Origin: Rhyzopertha dominica
Taxonomy: Eukaryota > Arthropoda > Insecta > Coleoptera > Bostrichidae
Direction of reading: 5' to 3'
DNA: 64,000 nt
Assembly (NCBI GenBank): GCA_025024175.1
Contig: QCXZ01000064.1
Location: 6,324,001 to 6,388,000, forward strand
Shown here piece after piece: positions 11,136-21,316 of this stretch (position 1 is its first letter; each line of letters starts with the position of its first letter). The notes beneath the pieces were generated by a model. The model did not search any database. It was not told the origin of the DNA and saw only the letters and a program-made list of their open reading frames with translations. Made by a program: the position numbers and the translations under genes.

Positions 11136-14100
11136 GCAGATGTACCTGCAAGAACGTTTTCGTTAGGTCGTTTTACGTTACTGATATGTAATTTTGTAAA
11201 TTTTCTTCCTGTTTTAGAAAAATCAATTTCTGGTTTAATAGTTTTGCGGTCATAATCTACGCTAATGATTTTTTCTTTCTTGTATCGATTTCTTGATTTA
11301 GATCTAAAATTACTTTTAACGAATACTTTCTCTGGTAGTTTGGGAACTTCTTCTCTGTTTTCATTTAATTTGTTAATTTTGTGTTCTTTCTGATTTTTCA
11401 GGTTTGTATTGACGATTTTGTGTAAGGTTTCTATTTTTGTTCTGTGATTTTGGACAAAGTTGTTTATTAACTGTTGCTCAAAATTTGTGTCTAATATTTG
11501 TTTCGAATCGTAATGTCCGTTTAATATTTCGAAAGGGGTCATTTTAGTTGCGGAATGTATGGAATTGTTGTAGGCAATGATAGCGTACATAAATTTTGTG
11601 GCAATGGAATCGTTTTTGAACTCGTCTTGATTATTAATTAAATTTACATGTTCTAATAGGGTTGAATGGAACCTTTCAATTATACCGTTACTGGCTGGAT
11701 GGTGAGGCGAACAAAAATGAGTTTCGATTTTATGTAAAGTTAAAAATTCTTTGATCAGGCCATTATCAAATTCAGAGCCATTATCTACAACTAACATGTG
11801 CGGTGTAGAATGGTGTGAAAAATAATGCATTAGATTTTCGGATATTTCCTGAGCTTGTAGCGTTTTAAGTATATATGCTTGAGCATATTTACTAAAAGCA
11901 TCAACTATTGTTAGAAATTTATTTTTGTTGTATGTGAGAATGTCGGCATGTACAATTTCGAATGGTTTTACTGGTGTTGGGGTAATATTGAATTTTAATT
12001 TTAAAGGCTTTCTGTCATATTTAACGACTTGACAAATATCACAGTTATTAATGTAATTTTGAATAGATTTTTGTAGGTTAGGCCAATAATATTTTTGTGT
12101 TAATTTCGCTAGTGTTTCATTCATACCACGGTGATTTGTTTTGCCTGTGTGATACATTTGTATGACATATTGTTGATCATTTTCGTCTGTTACGTCCTCT
12201 AAAATTTTTGTGCATTTTTTGAATTTTAGATTGCTGTCAAAATTTTGTTGTATGATGGGTTGCAAAAGCTGAAATAATTTATCGTTATCAAAATATAGCG
12301 AATAAGATACATTTGGAACGATATAATTTCGAACAAATTCTGTGAATTCGGTTCCGTAATTATTTTCGGAAAGTTGTATGACGAATCGCTGTTTGCTGTT
12401 AGAAAATAGTTTTAGTATGCTTGGTTTAGCTGGATTAGATTTTACCAGTATAAGATGAATTTGGTTTTTTGCGAAATTTAGCGGGTCTTCTGTAATTTCT
12501 ATATTACAGATTGGATTTTCGTGACTAGTATGGATTGTATTTCCATCGTCAAAATCAGACATAGCATGATCATCAATTTCGGGTGTTTCTACTATTAAAG
12601 AATTATTATCGTCTTCTTTATTAGATTTTTCTTTATCAAATTTTGCATTAAACTGTTTCATATATTCGAAAAATGGTGATTCGGTTTCGTTTATATTTAA
12701 ATTTGGAATTCTGGACAGCGCATCTGCATTTTGGTTTAATTTACCTTTTTTATAACAAATTTCGTATTCGTACTCTTCTAACCGCAATCGCCAGCGAACC
12801 AATTTAGAATTAGGTTCTTTCAGGCTAAAAAGCCACTGAAGCGGTTTGTGGTCTGTTACAATTTTGAATTTTTGTCCAAACAAGTAGGGTCTAAAGTATT
12901 TAGTAGCCCAAATAATCGCAAGTAGTTCTTTTTCTATTACGCTGTAATTAATTTCGTGTTCATTTAGAGTTCTTGATGCATATGAAATAGGTAAGTCCGA
13001 ACCGATAGGGCCTTGTGACAAAATAGCTCCTATAGCGTAATTACTAGCGTCTGTTGTAAGTACAAATGGCTTTTCAAAGTCAGGGTATTGAAGAATTGGC
13101 TCATTCGTCAAGAGGGTTTTGCAGTGGTTAAAACAATTTATATAATCGGGATTTGTAATATCTATTGAGTTGTCCTTTTTTAGGCAACTTGTAAGAGGCT
13201 TCGTGATTTTGGCGAAATTTTTAATGAATTTCCGATAATAGCCGATTAAACCTAAAAATCCTTTGAGTTGTTTTGTTGTACGCGGAATGGGATAATCTAA
13301 AATTGCTTGAATTTTGTCAGGGTTAGGTTTTATGCCTAAAGGTGTTATAACATGTCCAAGATAATGTACTTCTTTTTTCAAAAACTCACACTTGTCTAGC
13401 TGTACTTTTAAATTGAATTTTCTGAGTCTATCGAAAACATTTTTTAGATTTAGAATATGCTCTTGTAGCGATGTAGAAAATATAATAATGTCGTCCAAAT
13501 AAACAACACAATTTTTTACGTTACACAAGACATTATCCATCACTCTCTGGAAGGTAGAGGGTGAATTCTTAAGACCGAAGGGCATGCGTAAAAATTCAAA
13601 AAGTCCGTATTCAGTACTAAATGCTGTTTTACATGTATCTTGGGGTGCCATTTCAATTTGGTGAAATCCGCTTTTTAGATCAAGAGTTGTGAAATATTGG
13701 CTTTTGCCAAGTTTGTCAAGTATGTCATTAATATTGGGTATAGGATACCGATCGTCAATTGTTTGCTCGTTCAGTTTCCTGTAGTCAATAACGATTCTCC
13801 ATTTTCGAATTCCTGACGCATCTAACTTTTTTGGCACAATCCATATGGGAGAAGACCATGGTGATTGTGAATGTTTTATGATACCTTGTTCTAACATGGA
13901 ATTTATTTGTTTTTCCACTTCTGCTTTATGTACCTGAGGGTACCTATAAGTTTTCGTATGAATGGGTGTTTCGTTTTTTAGTTTTATTTCGTGCTTGACG
14001 GAATTTGTGAAGGTAAGTTTGTCGTTATCAAAGTGAAATATGTCAGCGTATGATTTTAATAACTGAATTATTTGTTTCCTTTCTTCCTGATTAGTGTGAC

Positions 14101-14830
14101 TAAGGCGAACCTTGGACAAATCAAATTTAAATTTAGAAGTTTCGAAATTATTTAAATTATTTTCGGGAATCACAAATTGATTCTCGGGAATTGCTTGAAA
14201 TGAACAATTGCCTAAATCAAAAGAAATTTGTTTTTCTGATGGATTGTTAGCAGTTGTGAAAGCGTAATTGTTTTTTACTTCAATTAAACATTCAGGTAGT
14301 TGTAGTCCGTTAATTTCTTGTTCTGGTAAAAGTGCAATGCCGTTTTCAATGTTATCAATTTTGACTTTTATTGCCTTTTTACACTGAGGTTGTACAGTAA
14401 TGCAGTTAATATTGTACTCCGAAAGTTTCTTCAGTTTAATGTCAATTTTAGTATTGGGCAAAATTAGCTTATGATTTTTTAAATCAATTAAAGCTTCTAA
14501 ATTCTGCAAATTGTCTATGCCAAGTAAACAATCAAAGTATTTATGAAATTTGAAGATATGAAATTTAGTGGATAAGTTGTTTGATTTAAATAATTTTGGA
14601 CAGGGGATACTTATACTGTAATTTTGATTACTAGTTCCATATGCTGTAGAAATTACGTAGGGGTCGTATTTAATAAATTTAGAAAAGTATTTTTCCGCAA
14701 TTTCCGGATTTATAAACGATTTTGTAGAACCTGTGTCTAGCAAACACTTGAGCTGAAAATTTTGAAAAGGAATAATGAAATATGGTAATTGAGATTGAGA
14801 ATAGTCAATATTTAGTAGTTCGATTAGTTT
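11108..14830 (-). CDS. pol: Pol polyprotein: protease, reverse transcriptase, RNase H, integrase
   Basis: The frame is open from the gag stop to 11108 (1,241 codons). Aspartic protease motif LLDTGS is at about 14740. The reverse transcriptase has YRKLNEQT, FLRMPFGLKN and YLDDIIIFS, the last about 415 residues after DTG. RNase H shows LTTDASNYAIGAIL and ADALSR. The integrase has an HHCC finger (HRGMNETL...CDICQ) and the D-D-E region HADILTY, VDNGSEFDNG, HHPASNGIIERFHS. It lies in the -1 frame relative to gag and has no ATG at its head, so it is expected to be made by -1 frameshifting. No internal stop is seen, which is consistent with a recent copy. Confidence 0.93.
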   Translation of the reverse strand, partial: KLIELLNIDYSQSQLPYFIIPFQNFQLKCLLDTGSTKSFINPEIAEKYFSKFIKYDPYVISTAYGTSNQNYSISIPCPKLFKSNNLSTKFHIFKFHKYFDCLLGIDNLQNLEALIDLKNHKLILPNTKIDIKLKKLSEYNINCITVQPQCKKAIKVKIDNIENGIALLPEQEINGLQLPECLIEVKNNYAFTTANNPSEKQISFDLGNCSFQAIPENQFVIPENNLNNFETSKFKFDLSKVRLSHTNQEERKQIIQLLKSYADIFHFDNDKLTFTNSVKHEIKLKNETPIHTKTYRYPQVHKAEVEKQINSMLEQGIIKHSQSPWSSPIWIVPKKLDASGIRKWRIVIDYRKLNEQTIDDRYPIPNINDILDKLGKSQYFTTLDLKSGFHQIEMAPQDTCKTAFSTEYGLFEFLRMPFGLKNSPSTFQRVMDNVLCNVKNCVVYLDDIIIFSTSLQEHILNLKNVFDRLRKFNLKVQLDKCEFLKKEVHYLGHVITPLGIKPNPDKIQAILDYPIPRTTKQLKGFLGLIGYYRKFIKNFAKITKPLTSCLKKDNSIDITNPDYINCFNHCKTLLTNEPILQYPDFEKPFVLTTDASNYAIGAILSQGPIGSDLPISYASRTLNEHEINYSVIEKELLAIIWATKYFRPYLFGQKFKIVTDHKPLQWLFSLKEPNSKLVRWRLRLEEYEYEICYKKGKLNQNADALSRIPNLNINETESPFFEYMKQFNAKFDKEKSNKEDDNNSLIVETPEIDDHAMSDFDDGNTIHTSHENPICNIEITEDPLNFAKNQIHLILVKSNPAKPSILKLFSNSKQRFVIQLSENNYGTEFTEFVRNYIVPNVSYSLYFDNDKLFQLLQPIIQQNFDSNLKFKKCTKILEDVTDENDQQYVIQMYHTGKTNHRGMNETLAKLTQKYYWPNLQKSIQNYINNCDICQVVKYDRKPLKLKFNITPTPVKPFEIVHADILTYNKNKFLTIVDAFSKYAQAYILKTLQAQEISENLMHYFSHHSTPHMLVVDNGSEFDNGLIKEFLTLHKIETHFCSPHHPASNGIIERFHSTLLEHVNLINNQDEFKNDSIATKFMYAIIAYNNSIHSATKMTPFEILNGHYDSKQILDTNFEQQLINNFVQNHRTKIETLHKIVNTNLKNQKEHKINKLNENREEVPKLPEKVFVKSNFRSKSRNRYKKEKIISVDYDRKTIKPEIDFSKTGRKFTKLHISNVKRPNENVLAGTSACGSSSQQN

Positions 14831-15894
14831 TCCATTTCCGAGGCTTCTGTCTCTAAAAAATTATCTTCATTTGAAATTTGTTCATTTTCGTCAAAGTAAT
14901 TTTCATAAGCCGGTTGATCGTTAACTTCTACCTCTGAATTTTCATTGTTGTGTAACTCTTCGCTTATAAAATTTTGGTGAGGCCTAAAGTTTTGTCTGAA
15001 CTGTTCTGTAGGTCGTTGATAAGTGTTTCTTGTACTTATGCTCATAGGCGTCGGTTTTGGGGGCACATAACTTGGTTTTGGCTTAAAGACGTTAGTTTGA
15101 GACGGTCCTGGTTGAATTTGTCTTTGTTGCATCGGTTGCGCGTGTCTAAAGTTTTGCGGCAATGTCATGGGTCTTTGAGTAATTATTTTTGGTTTTTGAA
15201 TATTTTTGTCGGTTATATTGAAATCATTTGTCAGAATGTGTAAAGCGCTGCTTAAATCATTGGGGTTTCTTGTACTTAAATAATCGCCAATTGGGTTATT
15301 CAAATGTTTCAAAAATACTCGTAACGCTAATTTCTGTGAATCCTCGTTAAGAACACTTCTCACGGGTTCGACGGTATTCATGTTGTTATGACTTATCTGC
15401 ATGTTCAGATTATTCTGCACCTTGTTGAAGAATTCTAATGGTTTAAGGTTACCTTGTCTCATGTTGCATAGCTCTATCTTTAACGTCTGTAAGTCGCGTT
15501 TGTCAGAATAACTAGCTAACAGAGCGTTTTTTAATTCTTGCCAGTTATTAATTGTGTAAGAAGAAATATTTTTGGCTGCATCGCCTTTAATTTTAGTCTT
15601 GATTGACTTTAGCAAAAATTTGTTAAAGAAATTATTAGGATTTTGCTGGTCATAGAATTGAGTTATCAACTCTTCACTATTTGTGATAAAATCTGTCAAC
15701 AAAGATTGATTTCCAGTAAATTCCGGAATCATTTGAAGATATTCCATCTTAAAATTTAAATGTGCCATGGTGGCTATATTTGAAACAATGTTACTTTGAG
15801 ATTCTGTTCGAATTATAATATTTCGAATAAGAGGTGATCTGCTTCGAGATCTAATTAATTGATTCTCTGGATCGGAATCTGAATCACTTGACAT
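14824..15894 (-). CDS. gag: Gag structural polyprotein of the gypsy-type element
   Basis: A 356-codon frame opens with a serine/arginine-rich leader and continues with a helical capsid-type region (..LTDFITNSEELI..FFNKFLLKSIKTKIKGDAA..LKIELCNMRQGNLKPLEFFNKVQ). It ends in a proline/glutamine-rich, then acidic tail. No CCHC knuckle is visible, which is usual for several insect errantivirus Gags. It lies just downstream of the primer-binding site. The ATG at 15894 is the first in frame after the leader. The A-rich GGAAAAC next to the stop is a candidate shift site into pol. Confidence 0.9.
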   Translation of the reverse strand: MSSDSDSDPENQLIRSRSRSPLIRNIIIRTESQSNIVSNIATMAHLNFKMEYLQMIPEFTGNQSLLTDFITNSEELITQFYDQQNPNNFFNKFLLKSIKTKIKGDAAKNISSYTINNWQELKNALLASYSDKRDLQTLKIELCNMRQGNLKPLEFFNKVQNNLNMQISHNNMNTVEPVRSVLNEDSQKLALRVFLKHLNNPIGDYLSTRNPNDLSSALHILTNDFNITDKNIQKPKIITQRPMTLPQNFRHAQPMQQRQIQPGPSQTNVFKPKPSYVPPKPTPMSISTRNTYQRPTEQFRQNFRPHQNFISEELHNNENSEVEVNDQPAYENYFDENEQISNEDNFLETEASEMEN

Positions 15895-16149
15895 CTATGT
15901 ACTACTCCTACCTTGCCAAATACATGCGTCCAAGTGTTGTCCTGGAGGTCGCTGTCTGACGAGGTCGTCGTTTGTCGCTTCCTCAGTGAGTCTAGGATAC
16001 GACGGCTTGCGTCTCTTCACGATTCGCGTTAACTACCGCTTTTCGGGATCTTTGCCGTTAATGTGTTAAACACAACAAATTTGCACTAGGAGTCCGTACA
16101 CTGAAGTAGGCCTATTGTCAAATTTGCGGCAGATCCTACTGACTGCGCC

Positions 16150-16318
16150 AATTACGTAGGTTATTTAGCGAACGCGCTTTTTAAAAAAACAACTTTATTG
16201 CTTGAGAGCAGTACAAAGAGTGATCTAACTTTTACAGCTGTATTATTACAACACCTCGCATTAAGATGCTAGGTATGCATTTATTTTATGTGTCGTCATA
16301 TCTGGAGGTTGCGTAATT
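16150..16318 (-). repeat. 5' LTR of the gypsy-type element
   Basis: 169 bp, identical to the copy at 9299-9467. The primer-binding site overlaps its inner edge at 16132-16150. It should hold the promoter for the minus-strand genomic RNA. Confidence 0.95.
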
Positions 16319-16385
16319 CCCGCTAATTTATCTCAAAAAAAAGTAGAACCGGTTGGCGAAAACCTGTATATACCTGGTCTCTAAT

Positions 16386-16943
16386 AGTTATTATGTGTGA
16401 GATGTGTATTCCGATTTCGATATGTTGGACGGCTCAATAAAACAGCTACATGATTGTGTAGGACGTAGATTTAGTCATTTTCTCTCTAAACATTTAGTGA
16501 ATTCGCATGAAAGTTGTCCGTTAGCCAATGATTAAGTTAGATAACACCTTATTAAAAACATTCTCGATAACGTTTCGATATTGCAAATTAGGATTGTAGT
16601 CGAGCTTGGATGAAACAGTTATCACATTAATCGAAGGTGTCACTCTTCATTATTGTGCTTATATAAGCCAATGGGAAGTTGAAGCCTAGCCAAGCTTTAA
16701 AAAATTATTTAAAGTACCTAATATTTTCTTCGTATCTTGATAATCATTAATAATGAGGCTGTTAATGCGGTTTATAGCATCTTGAACATGGCACAATTTT
16801 TCTATTTCTATTATATGCATAAAGGCATCCTCTAAATTTAACTTTCACTAACGTTGTTGGGGTAGGTTTTTTGTTTCAACGGGGTTCTCGACCTGTGTAA
16901 CTTGGCGTAGTCCTCTTAACTATCCTTATTCGTTTTACTCCAG
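16386..16943 (+). other. Patj intron upstream of the first visible exon
   Basis: AT-rich, with no recognisable coding or RNA gene. It ends in a normal 3' splice site, TTCGTTTTACTCCAG, at 16929-16943. Confidence 0.5.
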
Positions 16944-17078
16944 CTGAATACCGAATGGGCCCAGGTCGAAGTCATAGACTTGATAAACGACGGCTCGGGC
17001 CTGGCCTTCGGGATAATTGGAGGAAGAAGTACGGGAGTTGTTGTCAAAACTATCCTGCCCGGGGGTGTTGCTGATAGG
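16944..17078 (+). CDS. Patj: Patj exon: first half of PDZ1
   Basis: 45 codons, phase 0 at both ends, between TTTTACTCCAG and GTAAGT. It starts [16 protein letters not shown], the lead-in to the first PDZ domain of insect Patj, and continues through the carboxylate-binding loop and the strand ending ILPGGVADR. Patj is an apical scaffold of the Crumbs/Stardust polarity complex; its PDZ domains bind C-terminal tails of partner proteins. The binding loop reads GLAFGI where Patj relatives have GLGFGI. The upstream L27 domain exon(s) were not found in the window. Confidence 0.93.
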
Positions 17079-17509
17079 GTAAGTAGTTTGATTTAGATGG
17101 ATCGTGCTTTGGATAACTTTGTCGCTCAAGTTTTCCATTAAGCGAAAGACCTTGACTTGTTGCTCTGCCCGTAATTATCTGGTAGGAACAAGCTACAGAA
17201 TATACAGGGTGTCCCAAAAGTGATGCATAAAAATTGATGGAGAAGTTCATTTCCAGTTGAAATAACCACGAATTTCGTTATCTTCCTCATTCGAAGGATT
17301 TGAAGTTTGGATGAGATCATTAATAATTTTGTAAATTTTTGAGGTAGGTGTAGTAGGCCACAATGTTGAAGAACAAATTATACAATCGTGTTCTATCTTT
17401 AGTACCCTTGTGCCTCACTGAAATTTATACAAATTTTCAGCCACATCTACTGTTTTCAAGTTATGACTGTTACTATTTGTCGCAAGGTAGTAAATCGGTT
17501 TAGATTTGA

Positions 17510-17705
17510 TCAAGATTGTTTCTATGACGTCTCTGATTTGTTTATTTACTTTCAAAAGTTTGTATTTGTGTGAGACAATTTTTTGAGGTTCTCTTCTTTG
17601 AGAAAGATTATAGATGTAATCGAAACGTCAAAATAATAATTTCTCGCGAGTGTTTGATAGTGACAGCGTTTCGAAAACATATTATCTGATATTAAAGAGT
17701 CGTTT
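17510..17705 (+). repeat. Penelope-type terminal fragment with ribozyme-like motif
   Basis: The segment resembles the ends of the Penelope element at 22473-24342: 'tttgaggttctcttctttga', then a hairpin GATTATAGATGTAATC, then GAAACGTC. Nothing else of the element is seen beside it. See the hammerhead finding. Confidence 0.55.
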
Positions 17706-18184
17706 GTAGTTTGTTTGCTACGTTATTTCACTTTATTGGAAGAACAAATTTACGAACAAACTCGACATTATTAGATGCAGTACTAAAAACAATTTAAGAA
17801 CTCTTATTCGTGGAGTAAAAACTAATAACCTTATAAAATTACACACATATTTAGCGGCACTGACACAGAAGTAATAAAATCATTTACAAAGATATAAGAG
17901 AATCTACAAAGGGAATAAGTCGAACTAAAAAAAACCTGTAATTTTTAAAACGTAAAGTATCGGATAACAGCATATGTGATTATTTTAAGTGTAAATGAAC
18001 TAGGTATCATCTGCTTTGGGAGGCCCTGTCTCTGATATCATTTATTACAAGGGTAACGAGATTATTTCTAATCTCGATTTGTACTATTACTTTTCTCCCC
18101 ACCTTTACGGCGTAACTGAACTAGGTGGATTGTAAAAAATGTGTTAGAAATATAAAAAATCACCTCTTATGCGAGCTTATTAAT

Positions 18185-19635
18185 ATTTTTTGCAGTTTTG
18201 TTGACGTATCTCAATGCACGTTTTGGTTATTAAAAAAGGTCATAGCCTACTAGATATTAAAAAAATCTCAATTTTGAGTATTTCTTTTAATCCTTTTATC
18301 TCGTTTATTTTTGGTGTTGCAAAAATATGCAAATACAAAAGTTATAGATAATTCTACTCTTAATAAAATAAAGAAGTCCAATTTGTTACGCATTTTGTGA
18401 TTTTTGAGATATGGCATAAACTTGTGCCCGTTTGAACTGGAAACTACAGTTGGCTATGAATTTATAAAGTCGGCGATTTTTTTACCTAACCAACGATATA
18501 ACACTGAGTATAGTCATTTTGAAAAATACCAGCGTTATGGCCAATTTTTTGTATTTTTTGTTGTTTGTTTTTTAATTAGTTATCTATGAAATACATTGTT
18601 TTGTTTGTATTGAAATAATAATAATAATAAAAATTATAATAATAATAAAAATAATAATTTTATTCATGTGTTACAATAAACAATTGTTTACTTTCGTCAA
18701 TAAAGAAAGAATACCAAGAGGTAAAGAACATATATGAGTAAACCTTTTTTTAGCAATGGGATTACCTTTAAAATTTTTAAACAAGTAGGGAAGACTGACA
18801 TTCTGATACACTGGTATATTAATTTTGTTAAGTGAATAATAAGTGAATTGATATTTTTCTTTATTATGTTTATACTGATGTAAAAATCTTTGGTCTCACC
18901 ATTTTTATTCCTTTAATAATGTCACGCATTTCGACAAAAGAAAATTCTTTGAAATTAATTATATATAGTTTGATTTTTTTACAGCTTGACATTACCGTTA
19001 GGTTTTTGTCGTTCGAAGAAGGTACCTATACTATCAAAAATAAGTTTGGATATATTAGTGAAAAAAACATTTAACATATTACTCATTAAGTTTGATTCCA
19101 CTTGGTTTTGAAAAAAAAAAAACAAAGAGAAAATACAGAAAATTGGTCATAACTCTGGTATTTTGGCTTGAAAGCTTCCGTGGTTGTTGTCGATGACATG
19201 TTGTTTTCCGGGCTGGTTCCCACGTTGGTTATTTGACCTTGACGTTTCGACAATCATGTCGGGGCCTTCTTCAGAAGTAGCTCTGAAACTACTACTCAGA
19301 GCTACTTCTGAGGAGGACACAATATTATCAGTTTTCCCTTCTTTCATTTAAAAAAAGAATTATCTAAAAATGTTCATAACGTTTGGAAATATTGTCTATC
19401 GAGTTTTACACTGAAAGTCCCATAAGAGGAAAACACGAGGAATCGCCTTAAGGGTAAAAGTATCTATAAGTTTTTTTATTTACATTTCTTTTGTAACATC
19501 AAAAATAAACGAGATAAAAAGATTTAAAGAAGTACTCAAAATTTAGTTTTTTTCAAAATATCTAGTAAGCGTAGAACTTTTTTTAAAAACCAAAACGTGC
19601 ATTGAGTTAGGTCAACATTTAACCTCTCATCTAGC
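18185..19635. repeat. Large foldback element (about 1.45 kb)
   Basis: Segments recur in inverted order on both sides of about 18850. 'tcaatgcacgttttggtt' at 18212 pairs with 'aaccaaaacgtgcattga' near 19590. 'tatctcgtttatttttgg' at 18298 pairs with 'aaaaataaacgagataaa' at 19502. 'aataccagcgttatggcc' at 18526 pairs with 'ggtcataactctggtatt' at 19144. The arms are diverged and interrupted. The spacer holds an AAT-rich microsatellite and a second hairpin with a ribozyme-like motif (19175-19325). No protein is encoded. Confidence 0.6.
18616..18662. repeat. AAT-type microsatellite
   Basis: A run of AAT/ATA units interrupted by AAAA and TTAT, inside the spacer of the foldback element. Confidence 0.7.
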
Positions 19636-19754
19636 TCTGCTAGTATTCGAGGTCCCCATACTGGTCATCGAAAAAACTCACCCTGTATATAAAGTTTATT
19701 TAAAATAGCGTCTTAGTGTTGTTTGTTAGAAGTAATTGTAAAATTATTTGATAG

Positions 19755-19913
19755 GATGGGCGGCTCCAAAGTGGCGACCACATCCTTCAGATAGGAGAGG
19801 TTAATCTAAGAGGACTGGGATCAGAACAAGTGGCATCTGTTCTGAGACAATGTGGGGTACATGTCCGTTTGGTGGTGGCTAGGCCAGTCGATTCGGCAGC
19901 TGGCGATTACCAA
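19755..19913 (+). CDS. Patj: Patj exon: second half of PDZ1
   Basis: 53 codons in phase 0 between TTTGATAG and GTAGGT. It begins [20 protein letters not shown] and ends in the last PDZ strand VRLVVARPV plus a short linker, completing PDZ1. The intron that follows is almost entirely a THAP-type transposable element that starts 20 nt after the donor. Confidence 0.93.
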
Positions 19914-19933
19914 GTAGGTTGTATTTTCCAATT

Positions 19934-21228
19934 GGGTATTATCACTTTTTTTGAAAATTACGTAAAATGAATCTTGAAGTGTATATATATCGTACTCCAT
20001 GTTAAAGAAAACAAAAAAAATTTTTGTAGGTAGAGAATTTCATGTCTGAAATTCGAATCTTAGGAGTCACCGCCAAAACGCTTCTATCCAAGGTTATTCA
20101 ATTCGTGACGTCAAGTGTCATGTAAACATTACCGAGGAGCGTGCTGTTTAATGGTGTAGTATCATTCTTGTATTGGAAAAGCTTTTGTGTGGTGTTTATT
20201 GAAAGGACGGTGTAAGAGGTCGCACCAAAAAGTGATTTGTGTAGTTTTACAAGCATCTATTATGTATGGAAAACAAAACAAGTGTTGTTTTGTACATGGT
20301 TATAAAAGTACTTCAGTCAGTACAGCTAACAAAAATTTTGTAACCGTTCCTCGAGATTATCAACGTATGAAAAAGTTGTTTAATGCCCCTAGACGTGATA
20401 TGCCGAAATTGCAAAATTTGTTTTTTTGTTGTGAAGATCATATTAATTCTTAATGTAAATTTTATTATTCTTTTTGGGGTTATAGGTGTTTACCATTCAG
20501 TTTCCATTTTGTCATAGCTTAAAGAGGATATGCGCTATATGCGTTTTAAGTTGATAAGAGGGAAATGTTATAATAAAGAAAGACGATTGTTTCCCATATA
20601 TTCGACTGTTAGCCAGACCGGAAACGAGCCGCAACAGCCCCGAAAATAAATGGCAATTTATATTTATTCTGACCTCTAAAATAAATGTCAAGTTTAGGAT
20701 ACATTTTTGATTCATACATTTTTATATTTACAAATAGTATGTTTCCAACAACCCACTGTGATCAATTTATCAATGCTACGTTAATTTGATAAAAAGTTCA
20801 CTTAGGCTGTTGCTTTTTGCTTTTACGTTCCTCATCTCCGCCGCGTTGAACCGCTCGTCGTTGTACACAAATTCCACAACAATGAACATAACTTCAGATC
20901 TCGTAAGTACTTCACTTTTTCTTGGCGTATTTTAATTCGCTTGTCACAAAATGAACGCAAACAACAAACTAATAAATTGACGGGTTGAGGCTGACGCGTG
21001 ACGCGCTGACCCCATCAGATGTAAACAAGCGGCCATTTACAAGACACCTGACGTCACGGCCAATATGTTCGTGTTTTGGCGGTCCCTTTAAATATTCATA
21101 TTTTTAATATTAAAAATACACCTTACGATCCGTTTTTTCGAATTTATAAGCTGTCACAGCTGTTTTGTGGATTAGATGCTACCTATTAATATGCAATTTA
21201 ATAAAATATAAATACATGGCAAATACCC
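19934..21228 (+). mobile_element. THAP-domain DNA transposon remnant, copy 1
   Basis: Terminal inverted repeats GGGTATT..AATACCC are flanked by AATT on both sides (19930-19933, 21229-21232). The same element, inverted, sits at 60970-62176. Only a THAP exon survives; no catalytic domain is present, so the copy is non-autonomous. Internal palindromic sequence near 21000-21170 includes a CGCGTGACGCGCTGACC motif shared by both copies. Confidence 0.75.
20187..20453 (+). pseudogene. THAP-type DNA-binding domain fragment of a transposase
   Basis: 88 codons contain KCCFVHGYKST, then VPRDYQRMKKLF.APRRD and a closing CCEDHI. This is the outline of the C2CH THAP finger found in P-element-like and other eukaryotic transposases. 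The usual second cysteine (GC) is replaced by GY in both copies, so the neighbouring His may act as the ligand or the finger may be dead. The frame stops right after the finger. Confidence 0.65.
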
Positions 21229-21316
21229 AATTAAACACAAACTTACACGTCTATTTATTAAAATGACATACCGCATGAGTTGCATATTTAATTTTTGAAA
21301 ATTGATATTTTTAAAG

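Larger units (their letters stand above)
9299..16318 (-). mobile_element. Full-length gypsy/errantivirus-type LTR element with env
   Basis: Identical 169-bp LTRs (9299-9467 and 16150-16318) start AATTACG and end CGTAATT, flanked by a 4-bp duplication CCCG (9295-9298, 16319-16322). Read on the minus strand, the 5' LTR is followed by TGGCGCAGTCAGTAGGAT, a primer-binding site that fits the 3' end of tRNA-Ser as in the 17.6/297 group. A purine tract (AAGGGAGG) precedes the 3' LTR. The order gag, pol, env and the three-ORF layout fit insect errantiviruses. LTR identity implies a recent insertion. Confidence 0.95.

Noticed and set aside
18600..18670. CRISPR-like or regulatory array
   Set aside because: It is a simple AAT-type microsatellite with no spacer structure.
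17203..19690. A single 2.5-kb transposon bounded by TATACAGGGTG on both sides
   Set aside because: The shared terminal word is short and common to many elements; sequences just inside the two ends do not match each other.
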